From: Terfezia claveryi
Taxonomy: Eukaryota; Ascomycota; Pezizomycetes; Pezizales; Pezizaceae
Assembly: GCA_015179025.1 (NCBI GenBank)
Contig: WHUX01000095.1
Coordinates: 140,179 to 204,178, forward strand
Direction: 5' to 3'
DNA length: 64,000 nt
How positions within the stretch are numbered: position 1 is the first letter of the stretch; every line of letters starts with the position of its first letter. The notes beneath the pieces are model-generated. The model was given only the letters and a program-made list of their open reading frames with translations, did not search any database and had not been told where the DNA came from. The position numbers and the translations under genes were made by a program. Positions 50,227-60,478 of this stretch are shown here, piece by piece.

Positions 50227-50394
50227 GGGAAAACCTTTGAAATAGACATCGCTAAGCACTGAAACCTTTGAAATAGACATCATGCAGACTCTCATCACAT
50301 TCGAAGGCACTAAAGCAACACTAAACCCAACCAGACTACACTAAACCTTTCTTACCACACAACCAAATACCCGTTATTAACAGTACAATTCACG

Positions 50395-50930
50395 CGCTTC
50401 CCACCAAGCATGCCCAGACACCACACTACCCAGCATACTCAGTATACCACGGGCAGCGCATACCCAGCATACTCGAGATAGTACCACGCAGCTAGCATAG
50501 CCAGATGCCCAGCACACCACGCAGTCTGCATTCCCAGCATAGGCGGCATTCCCAGCATGCCCAGCAGCCTGCATACCCAGCATACTCAGCACACCACGCA
50601 GTCTGCATTCCCAGCATAGGCGGCATTCCCAGCACCACACCCAGCATATCCGCACACCACACAGCCTGCATACCCAGCATACCCAGCATACCCAGCACAC
50701 CACGCAGTCTGCATTCCCAGCATACCCAGCACATGAAGCGCAGCATACCCGGCATACCGGCACGCCAGCTTACCTAGCATACCACGCAGCCAGCATACCC
50801 AGCATACCACGCAGCCAGCATACCCAGCATACCACGCAGCCAGCATACCCAGCACACAACCCGGCATTCCCAGCATGCCCAGCGCACCACGCTAGCTAGC
50901 ATACCCAGCATACCCAGCATACTTAGGTAA
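50395..50930. repeat. CCAGCATAC-type tandem repeat array (left arm)
   Basis: Dozens of imperfect copies of a 9-11 bp unit (CATACCCAGC) alternate with CACCACGCAG. The mirrored array is at about 56735-57290. Translation gives the repetitive Gly-Met-Leu and Cys-Trp-Val frames seen on the other strand. Confidence 0.9.
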
Positions 50931-50984
50931 TCTATGAGATACATCACTAATGCAGCATAGTAACCTTCGCTACAAGTTCATCAC

Positions 50985-51240
50985 GGCACCGTTCAGTTCA
51001 CACGGCGCCTCAGTTCACAGTTCACACGGCGCCCTCAGTTCACAGTTCACACGGCGCCCTCAGTTCACAGTTCACACGGCGCCCTCAGTTCACAGTTCAC
51101 ACGGCGCTCTCAGTTCACAGTTCACAAGGCGCCCTCAGTTCACAGTTCACACGGCGACCTCAGTTCACAGTTCACACGGCACCCTTCAGTTCACACACGG
51201 CACCTTCAGTTTACACGGCACCCTTCACCGCACACGGCAC
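50985..51240. repeat. 25-bp minisatellite (left arm)
   Basis: Seven to eight copies of a 25-bp unit, CAGTTCACAGTTCACACGGC plus GCCCT, with degenerate units at the inner end. The mirrored copy lies at about 56430-56690. Confidence 0.92.
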
Positions 51241-53154
51241 TCCTCGAGGCTTCCCCGGTTCGGCACCAGGTCAGGACCAATTCACTGCTTTGCTTTAGGT
51301 ATCATCCACGCTCTGGCTCCACTACCAACGTGCTCCCACTCCGTTAATTCCACTGCTAATAAACCTGCTCACAGCTCCGGCTTCGTTACCCTCACGTTCC
51401 CAGTTCTGGCTCCACTACCCTACACGCTCACAGCTCTGGCTTGACTGCCTACACGTTCATATAAGAGGTACTACTAGCTAATCTATGCGTCTGTTGATTC
51501 CAGTACTAAACATGTTCCCACTACAGACTTCTCTACCTACGTGCTCACAGCTCTGGCTTCGTTACTCTACGCGCTCCCAGTTCTTGCTCCACTACCCTAC
51601 GCGCTCCCGGCTATGGCTTGACTGCCTACGCGCTCCCAGCTTATATTAGAGCTACTCCATGCTCCGTTAATTCCACTGCTACTATACATGTTCACAGCTC
51701 TGGCGGTACTGCCCTACGTGCTCACATTTATGGCAAGCTATGGCTCCACTACCTGCGAGCTTCCAGCTCCAGCTTGACTGCCTACACGCTCACAGCTCAT
51801 ATTAGAGGTACTACTAGCTACTTCATGCTCCGTTAATTCCACTGCTAATAAACATGCTCCCAGCACTGGCTCCACTACCTACGCGCTCATGGCTATGGCT
51901 CCACTACCTACGCGCTCATGGCTATGGCTCCACTACCTACGCGCTCATGGCTATGGCTCCACTACCTACATGCTTTCAGCTCCAGCTTGACTGCCTACAC
52001 TCTCACAGCTAATATTAGAGGTACTACTAGCTACTCCATGCTCCGTTAATCCACTGCTAATAAACATGCTCCCAGCACTGGCTCCACTACCTAGCGCTCA
52101 TGCTATGGCTCCACTACGTACATGCTTTCAGCTCCGGCTTGACTGCCTACGCGTTCACAGCTCATAATAGAGGTACTACTAGCTACTCCATCTCCGTTAA
52201 TTCCACTGCTAATACACATGCTCCCTCACAGACTTTGCTACCCTACGCGTTTCCAGCTCTGGCTTGACTGCTACACGTTCACAGCTTATATTACAGGTAC
52301 TACTAGCTACTCCATGCTCCGTTAATCCACTGCTAATAAACATGCTCCCAGCACTGGCTCCACTACCTACGCGCTTATGGCTATGGCTCCACTACCTACA
52401 TGCTTTCAGCTCCAGCTTGACTGCCTACACGCTCACAGCTCATATTAGAGGTACTACTAGCTACTCCATGCTCCGTTAATTCCACTGCTAATAAACTTGC
52501 TCACAGCTCTGGCGGTACTACCATACGTGCTCACACTTATGGTTCCAAGCTATAGCTCCACTACCTACAGCTTCCAGCTCTAGCTTCACTACTAATGCAC
52601 TCCTCGCACAAACCTCTTTATCTACATTGTCTCAGCTCTAGTTTACTGCTCTGAGTCTAAGCTCTACCAGCACTAGATACACTACTTTCGTACGTTCAGC
52701 TCTAGCTTTCCATCACCTTTTGTACAATTTGATTCACTTTTCTAGCTTTGATTCACTACACAGACTATGAAGTCTGGTCTACCTTCCCGATCAGATTTTT
52801 GCACAATTGGATTCACTATGCTTAGGCTTGATTGTATTACTTTTACATTAGATTAGTTACCTACCACCCGTTTTCCTAGATTATGGTTAGATTTACTACT
52901 TTCAATTTATTCTCTTAAGGCTTTAGATTTGTATTTAAGCTTCTTCATCTGCCCTTCATTCCGCTATATTCTCAGTTCCTCTACAGTTTTCGAGTTACTA
53001 CTACACTACCTTCTTGCTTTAAGTTACCATTCCAACTCCTGAACCTACGCACTTCTGAACCTACACACTCCTGAACCTACGCACTTCCTTTTAGTCTTTC
53101 CTCCTTCAACTATCCTCTCCCAACTCTCCTCTCCTACATCAGCAATCAGCAATT

Positions 53155-55109
53155 ATGTCCCTAGCTGTTGGTCAACGCTTCTTTTCTTGGACAGAATTTG
53201 GCATTGCCTTAGAAGACTCATGTCTTACTATGCGAGTGGAACTTAAGGTACAAATAAAAATAAGAAGCGGGGTGAATATTGTTGTATACACAAGGATAAG
53301 GACTGCAAATGGCGGTTATATGCTTGTGTTAACGACAACCATGAAATTGAAATTAAAACAATTTCTGGTAGACATACTTGTGCTGGCCTCCGCTTCAAAG
53401 GAAGAGTAGCGAATTCACAATCTTGGCTTCGTCGAGTTGTACCACAGCATCTTTGTGTCACGAAGTTAACAACTGTGAGCGAAATCCGGGACTGCATGCG
53501 ACTACAGTATAAGCTAGCTACCACCCCCGAAGCAGCACGACTAGTGAAGGCCTACCTTATTAAAGTAGCCAAGAGGATCAATTGCAACAATTTCGACGAT
53601 TGCCAGCCTACTTAGCTCTCCTCAAGTTACAGCACCCGACTTATACTCTGCAATACAAAGCACCTCAACAAACAAATTTCAGCGTCTCTTTATTTGCCCT
53701 ACGAGTCTCGCCTTTCCTTCAAACATATGCGTAAATTTATTGCCGTTGATGGAACCTTTCTAAAGGCCCGTTATATACAAAGTTTACTTTTTGCTATTGG
53801 TATTGATGCTAATGGAAAAAATTTAATCTTGGCATGGGGTGTGGTTGAGAGTGAAAATACGGAATCATGGAGTTGGTTTTTTTCAAACTTGAAAGAAGCT
53901 ATTCCAGAGACTGTTGGTATGACATTAATGAGTGACCGTGATAAAGGGCTATTAAATGCTCAAGAAGCAGTCTATGGAAATACAATAACCTCATTAGTAT
54001 GTTGCTTTCACTTGAAAGGTAAGAAATTTCAAACTAGATTTATTTAGGAAAAGTTAAAACTAATATTACTATAATAGGTAACCTTTGCAAGCGATACAAC
54101 AACACATTAGCACCTTACTTCTGGGCAATTGCGAATTCTATATCAATAGATTCATATGAACATGAAATGCAGAAGTTAGAGCAAGTTAATCCTAATGCTG
54201 CTCAGTATTTGAGAGCTATTGACTCTAAGCTATGGTAACTGCGTTTTATGAAGGTCCATATTATGGTCATAAAACATCTAACATTGTTGAGTCAACAAAT
54301 AATGTATTTCGCAAAGATTGTGAGCTACCAATTCTTGATCTTCTAAACAAGATTTGGCATTATACAATGGCACAACGTTCTGGTCGATTAACGGAAGCTA
54401 CGACATTATTGGCTAAAAATACTCCATTTTCGGACTATTGTTATGAACAGTTGCAGGCTAGTTGCACTTGGGCCCTTGGAAATACAGTTCAGTGCTCCTC
54501 CAACTCCTTGGCTGTAGTAGTTCAAAGCAACCACAAACTATATACAGTTAACCTCCAAGCAAAGACATGCACATGCGGCCATTTTCAAGCCAATTCAATT
54601 CCATGTGGTCATGCATTTGCTTTTCTTGAAAACCTTCAAGAGAATGCTATTCCTTCACCTCGACCATACAACTATATTCCTGAGCACTTCCGAGTTAATA
54701 CATGGTATGAAACATATGCCAAAAATATTCTACCAATCTCACTATCCAACCTTCCAATATCGAAGATATTGATGCACCTATACAACAGCAGAATAATCGA
54801 GGTCGGCCGAAAGTCAAGCGGTTTTTACCTGGGTCTGCACGTAGACGTGCCAATAATGCTATATTGGTAGCTCCACATGAACAGGGAGAAGGAAGTCAAG
54901 CATGTCGAAAATGTGGAAAGTATGGTCATAACCGCCGTACTTGTGATGCACCAGACCGGCTACAACTTTTTGAACCAGGATATGAAGGAAATGAAGAGAA
55001 CATAGATATGGAAGGTATGGACAATAGGGAAGAAGAACTGGAGGTAGAAGGCATAGATGATGAGGAAGAACTGGAGGAAGAAGAAGAACCAGAGGAAGAA
55101 GACATGTAA
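53155..55109 (+). pseudogene. Decayed MULE transposase with SWIM and CCHC zinc fingers
   Basis: The protein can be followed across several frames. An N-terminal part (MSLAVGQRFFSWTEFGIALE) is followed in another frame by WRLYACVNDNHEIEIKTISG, a DNA-binding region of the FAR1/MULE type. The DDE core has KFIAVDGTFLKARY (first Asp, near 53748), MSDRDKGLL (second Asp, near 53931) and NIVESTNN (Glu, near 54285). A SWIM zinc finger CTCGHFQANSIPCGHAF (near 54567-54620) and a CCHC knuckle CRKCGKYGHNRRTC follow, then an acidic tail EEEEPEEEDM. A GT-AG intron at about 54019-54078 still splices in phase. Frame changes occur near 53270, between 53610 and 53740, at about 54236 (one missing G after CTATGG) and near 54770. 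No continuous product is possible as written. Confidence 0.85.
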
Positions 55110-56429
55110 GAAGGATATATAGAGAATCCAATTATACGAAGGTAGTATATCTAGAGTTGGAAGAGCTTTGACTCGGAGCAGTAACTAGAGCTGAGAAGAT
55201 GTAGAGTAAAGAGGTTTGTGCGAGGAGTGCATCAGAAGTGGAGCCATAGCTTGAAACCATAAGTGTGAGCGCGTATGGTAGTACCACCAGAGCTGTGAGC
55301 ATGTTTATTAGCAGTGGAATTAATGGAGCATGAAGTAGCTAGTAGTACCTCTAATATGAGCTGTGAGCGTGTAGGCAGTCAAGCTGGAGCTGAAAACATG
55401 TAGGTAGTGGAGCCATAGCCATGAGCGCATAGGTAGTGGAGCCATAGCCATGAGCACGTAGGTAGTAGAGCCAGTGCTGGGAGCATGTTTATTAGCAGTG
55501 GAATTAATGGAGCATGGAGTAGCTAGTAGTACCTCTAATATGAGCTGTAAGCGTGTAGGCAGTTAAGCTGGAGCTGAAAGCATGTAGGTAGTGGAGCCAG
55601 AGCTGGAAATGCATAGGGTAGCAAAGTCTGTGAGGGAGCATGTGTATTAGCAGTGGAATTAACGGAGCATGGAGTAGCTAGTAGTACCTCTAATATGAGC
55701 TGTGAGAGTGTAGGCAGTCAAGCTGGAGCTGAAAGCATGTAGGTAGTGGAGCCATAGCCATGAGCGCGTAGGTAGTGGAGCCATAGCCATGAGCGCGTAG
55801 GTAGTGGAGCCAGTGCTGGGAGCATGATTATTAGCAGTGGAATTAACGGAGCATGGAGTAGCTAGTAGTACCTCTAATATGAGCTGTGAGCGTGTAGGCA
55901 GTCAAGCTGGAGCTGGAAGCTCGCAGGTAGTGGAGCCATAGCTTGCCATAAATGTGAGCACGTAGGGCAGTACCGCCAGAACTATGAACATGTATAGTAG
56001 CAGTGGAATTAACGGAGCATGGAGTAGCTCTAATATAAGCTGGGAGCGCGTAGGCAGTCAAGCCATAGCCGGGAGCGCGTAGGGTAGTGGAGCGCGTAGG
56101 GTTGTGGAGCAAGAACTGGGAGCGCGTAGAGTAACGAAGCCAGAGCTGTGAGCACGTAGGTAGAGAAGTCTGTGGTGGGAACATGTTTAGTACTGGAATC
56201 AACAGACGCATAGATTAGCTAGTAGTACCTCTTATATGAACGTGTAGGCAGTCAAGCCAGAGCTGTAAGCGTGTAGGGTAGTGGAGCCAAAACTGGGAAC
56301 GTGAGGGTAACGAAGCCGGAGCTGTGAGCAGGTTTATTAGCAGTGGAATTAACGGAGTGGGAGCACGTTGGTAGTGGAGCCAGAGCGTGGATAATACCTA
56401 AAGCAAAGCAGTGAATTGGTCCTGACCTG

Positions 56430-56690
56430 GTGCCGAACCGGGGAAGCCTCGGGGAGTGCCGTGTGCGGTGAAGGGTGCCGTGTGAACTGAAGGTGCCGTG
56501 TGTGAACTGAAGGGTGCCGTGTGAACTGTGAACTGAGGTCGCCGTGTGAACTGTGAACTGAGGGCGCCTTGTGAACTGTGAACTGAGGGCGCCGTGTGAA
56601 CTGTGAACTGAGGGCGCCATGTGAACTGTGAACTGAGGGCGCCGTGTGAACTGTGAACTGAGGCGCCGTGTGAACTGAACGGTGCCGTGA
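56430..56690. repeat. 25-bp minisatellite (right arm)
   Basis: Mirror of the left-arm minisatellite, with units reading GTGTGAACTGTGAACTGAGG. Copy number is close to that of the left arm, and scattered base differences separate them (for example CAT for CGT in one unit near 56618). Confidence 0.92.
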
Positions 56691-56734
56691 TGAACTTGTA
56701 GCGAAGGTTACTATGCTGCATTAGTGATGTATCT

Positions 56735-57290
56735 TATAGATTACCTAAGTATGCTGGGTATGCTGGGTATGCTAGCTAGCGTGGTGCGCTGGGCATGCTG
56801 GGAATGCCGGGTTGTGTGCTGGGTATGCTGGCTGCGTGGTATACTGGGTATGCTGGCTGCGTGGTATGCTGGGTATGCTGGCTGCGTGGTATGCTGGGTA
56901 AGCTGGCGTGCCGGTATGCCGGGTATGCTGCGCTTCATGTGCTGGGTATGCTGGGAATGCAGACTGCGTGGTGTGCTGGGTATGCTGGGTATGCTGGGTA
57001 TGCAGGCTGCATGGTGTGCGGATATGCTGGGTGTGGTGCTAGGAATGCCGCCTATGCTGGGAATGCAGACTGCGTGGTGTGCTGGGTATGCTGGGTATGC
57101 AGGCTACTGGGCATGCTGGGAATGCCGCCTATGCTGGGAATGCAGACTGCGTGGTATGCTGGGCATCTGGCTATGCTAGCTGCGTGGTGCTATCTCGAGT
57201 ATGCTGGGTATGCGCTGCCCGTGGTATACTGGGTATGCTGGGTAGTGTGGTGTCTGGGCATGCTTGGTGGGAAGCGCGTGAATTGTACTG
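56735..57290. repeat. GCTGGGTATG-type tandem array (right arm)
   Basis: Mirror of the left-arm short-repeat array. It consists of imperfect copies of GCTGGGTATG and CTGCGTGGTATG. Confidence 0.9.
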
Positions 57291-58220
57291 TTAATAACGG
57301 GTATTTGGTTGTGTGGTAAGAAAGGTTTAGTGTAGTCTGGTTGGGTTTAGTGTTGCTTTAGTGCCTTCGAATGTGATAAGAGTCTGCATGATGTCTATTT
57401 CAAAGGTTTCAGTGCTTAGCGATGTCTATTTCAAAGGTTTTCCCCTCTATAAGATTAGTTGCTAGCTCGAAATCTTTATTTGGGATATGATTTTGCAAAA
57501 TAACTTTTGTTGAGTATATAAAACCTTTGATTGTCAGTTACTTACTGGCTTAGTCCTCAATGCTGTAAAGGCCCTATTTTCTAAGCTTAAATCTAAGTTT
57601 AATTTGCTTTAAATCCGAGGGATCAAAAGTGGCAATATACCCAGTATCCTTCTCCTTCATTCTAGTGATTAGTTAGATTTTTATCACTAGAGGTGTGTTT
57701 TTTTTTTTTTGTTTTTTTTTGGTTTGAATTCCTACTCTTGTTCAAGTTCTATAGTTTTCTGCTCCTTGAATAGAAGGTGTACTTGGTATGGATAGAGTCA
57801 TCTTAGAGTCATCTTAGAGGGGAATTTTGAGTAATTGAGAAGAATTTTGTTTGGATTAGTATCTAATATAATACATGAAACTGCTGTATCTGACCGACCA
57901 AACTTCCCATTTAGTGAGACGATATTGTACGTTACAACTCTATCAAGCCTGTAGACTTGAGATGTATTGAGGTTCTCCATGTCTTTTATTTTAATACCCT
58001 AAGCTCATAATAAATGCTCAACTTCTCCCTTGAATTCTCCACCCATTATCTGATCAGAAAATATTATATGGGCTATAAAGAAAGTTGAATCCATAATCAG
58101 ATGTAATAGACTCTGACTAATAATATTAGTACCATTATCATATATGAGTTTAACTTATATATAATTGTATGAATGTATGACAGCTGGTCCCCTCCATCCC
58201 CCACGACAACAGTCCTCGTA

Positions 58221-58247
58221 TATGTATGTATGTATGTATGTATGTAT
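58221..58247. repeat. (TATG)n microsatellite
   Basis: Six uninterrupted TATG tetramers. Confidence 0.92.
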
Positions 58248-58864
58248 TTACAGAGGGTGGCTTGAGAGAGCAGATGGTTGTCTCCCATAAGTAGGTCAAC
58301 CTAAAAGTTTGAAAGCGGATGGAGGTAGATAGCAGTGCGCATATCGGTAGGCATATTGTTCTGCCTAGTCTTGCCCGGGGATCATGATAAAACCAATATA
58401 TGGAACGCAGCCGCCACAATAACTAACCCTAGCCCCCCAGATCCTGGCAAAGTTGCAGGGGCGTTTGAAGGGGTGGGAGGTTGTTTATAGGTGTTAATCA
58501 TGTTACTAGTGCTTACCCTGAAATAAGAATTGCGGGGGAGTTGATAATTACCACTACTTTCTGATCTCGTTTCCCTGATCTTCTGCTTGCCTTCTAATCT
58601 CCGGCACATAATTACCTAGTGCTTGCTGGGCTTCACTCTCTCTGGTTCCTGTAATGTACATGCATAGCCCTTGCAGTAGACTGAAATGCATTGGCTAACT
58701 GACTCATTTAAACAACATCTCATACTATACATAATTTTCAAGACCCCATCGTAAAGATTTATCATTCCAAGTCGGTTGTAATACTATCTGTTTGTCAACA
58801 CGACAATGAAAGGATGCCATGCAAGAAGTGGCTTAGATCCGATTAAAGTGGGTGGGAACGGGTC

Positions 58865-58921
58865 GGAATATCATGTATTTAGTCGGGATATCATGTATTT
58901 AGTCGTGTGTCATGTATTTAG
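58865..58921. repeat. 20-bp minisatellite
   Basis: Three units of about 20 bp ending ATCATGTATTTAGTCG; the third is interrupted (TCGTGTGTCATGTATTTAG). Confidence 0.85.
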
Positions 58922-58950
58922 TTTAATATCAGCTCTTTTTCTCCATTTTC

Positions 58951-59025
58951 GGGGTACCGCATAAACCTGTCTTACTGCATCAAAAGTGCTCTGACGGACG
59001 TCATGCAGTAAGAGAGGTTCGACTG
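58951..59025. mobile_element. Pogo/Fot1-like terminal remnant
   Basis: On the minus strand the segment starts CAGTCGAACCTCTCTTACTG next to TA (59026-59027), the usual end of pogo/Fot1-type elements, and runs to GCGGTACCCC. Inside is a subterminal inverted repeat (ACCTGTCTTACTGCAT against ATGCAGTAAGAGAGGT). No matching second end is visible, so this is a fragment or solo end. Confidence 0.55.
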
Positions 59026-60478
59026 TATAACCCTGAGTTCCATGTATTTTCTTTCCTTTGTCATATGTTGGGTGAGGCGGGGTGAGGAAAGAAGGAAAAA
59101 AAGAAGAGAAGAAATTGGGGGGGGGACTTTCAGCTTATTTGTGAACTTAGGCCTCACACACAGCGTTATAGTGCTCAGGGATATCTTACTCTAATTTGGT
59201 GTTAACCGAGTGAGATAAGGTCATGAGCAAGATAGCGGTTAGTAAGAAGTTGACAATTCAGGGTAACTCCTAGTCACTCCTTGTCTTTGCACTAATATTG
59301 TGGAGACTAAAAAACACAATGACAGGTACGTGCCAATAAATTAATATTAAACCACAGCAATAGGGTGTAGCCCTCCATCCTTCTTATACAACCTCTCTTC
59401 ACCATCTCCACAACCCCATACGCCCCTCTCTCGTCAGCCAATACACCACCGGCATCACCACCACCACCACCACCAAATTTCCCCTTCTCCCACACACCCC
59501 TCCCCCTGTTACAATGCAGCCCCCATGTCCTCTCCCTCCTCTACTACACCCACCACTCCAATCACCTCGCAGCCACCCTACCCTCCCTGCCACTCCAATC
59601 TCAGGCCCAAATGATACTGTTCCCTATCCAAATAATAACCCTATCCCCGAATATACTCCACATTCATGCCTCCCCGCAACTCTGTCTAACTTCCCTTTCA
59701 AATACCTCCCCACCCCTCCAACATTCCCCACCAGCTTCCTCTCTCACCCCCCTAACCTCTCTGCAAAAGCTTCCTCGCTCTCACCACCCCTATTCCCGAT
59801 ACATGGAGCACGTTGAAACTTAACCCCCAATAGCGGTTCAAACGTCTCTAACTCAACGTCCCAAGCTTAGCCCCATGGTGGCTCAGGCCCGGACTAATAA
59901 ATAATGTCCCTCCCGGCTCCGGGCCAATCTTTTCAAGAATATACTGTCTGATCTACGCAGGGCAGTGCTGTATACTTGAGAGTTCGAGTCACCACTTTCA
60001 TTCCAAACACCTGTTCCGAACTTGCCGTACGGGCTACGGGGCACATAACTTCCCAATCAGGCAGCAAAGAACCGCGAGTTTGGCCTGACGGGCATCATTA
60101 ACATGAAGTGGGTAGAGTCACCACCGCAATATCTAAGTGGGACTAGCCAAAAGAAAATGTAAGGTACTCTAAACTTAGAAACCGAACTTAACCTCCCATT
60201 TGTAATAAGCAGCTCTAATCTAAGTGAAAACCATGCAAACAAAAAGATATACAAACCAAAAGCCATAATGAAACCAGTTTCAATCAGTGATATATCGTAC
60301 ACTCCTCCACGACACATCGACTTTGACTCATTCTAATGCCACTTCCAATACCACAACATACGAAATTCAAAAACTGCACAGGAACCCTTCAAGGAAAGAT
60401 AATACATTAGCAAAACAAACAGATATCCTTACCATATCTAGCCGCTTCATATACCCCACCTTGACTTATTACCTCTCT

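Larger units (their letters stand above)
50227..52690. repeat. Left inverted arm of the MULE
   Basis: From outside inwards the arm has about 160 bp of unique end sequence with two copies of ACCTTTGAAATAGACATC. Next come CCCAGCATAC-type short repeats (50395-50930), then a 25-bp minisatellite (50985-51240), then long imperfect repeats built on CTCCACTACCTACGCGCTC and CTACTCCATGCTCCGTTAAT. The inner end is a stretch that matches 55135-55200 in reverse. Its reading frames are products of the repeats. Confidence 0.88.
50227..57444. mobile_element. Mutator-like element (MULE) with giant inverted terminal arms
   Basis: The element of about 7.2 kb begins GGGAAAACCTTTGAAATAG and ends with the reverse complement. 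Its two arms (about 50227-52690 and 55135-57444) are inverted copies of each other, differing by small indels, lost repeat units and scattered substitutions. Between them lies a plus-strand Mutator-type transposase in decayed form. Long terminal inverted repeats plus a SWIM-domain transposase define MULEs. Arms of more than 2 kb are unusually long, since typical MULE ends are about 100-500 bp. MULEs normally make 8-11 bp target duplications, but none is visible here (left flank TTTAATCAAT, right flank CTCTATAAGA). Confidence 0.88.
55135..57444. repeat. Right inverted arm of the MULE
   Basis: Reverse-complement counterpart of the left arm with the same order of components read inward from 57444. 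It is about 150 bp shorter, mainly through different numbers of internal repeat units. It begins 26 bp after the transposase stop codon, so transposase transcripts would read into it. Confidence 0.88.
57445..60478. other. Gene-poor interval right of the MULE
   Basis: No gene is supported. It contains a T-rich tract near 57699-57721, a GTAT microsatellite, a short minisatellite and a pogo-like terminal remnant (listed separately). Two exact TTACCCTGAA-type decamers in opposite orientation lie at 58513 and 59267. A Pro-rich plus-strand frame near 59514-59816 mirrors a Gly-rich minus frame and looks like low-complexity non-coding sequence. Confidence 0.5.

Noticed and set aside
50377..50876. Cys/Trp/Gly-rich open frames (repeats of GMLGMQ and CWVC) in the left MULE arm, and their mirror at 56724-57319
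   Set aside because: They are translations of a 9-11 bp tandem array, open in several frames, and present in both arms; they show no independent coding signal.
50985..51240. Regularly spaced repeats resembling a CRISPR array
   Set aside because: Units are contiguous without unique spacers, are mirrored in the opposite MULE arm, and the genome is eukaryotic.
50950..51444. 164-codon frame with SSHGALSSQFTRRPQFTVHT repeats, and its mirror near 56252-56721
   Set aside because: It is a product of the 25-bp minisatellite, which is open by composition; no start context or homology.
59307..59816. Gly-rich minus and Pro-rich plus frames as coding
   Set aside because: Mutually antisense low-complexity frames from C-rich DNA with no supporting signal.
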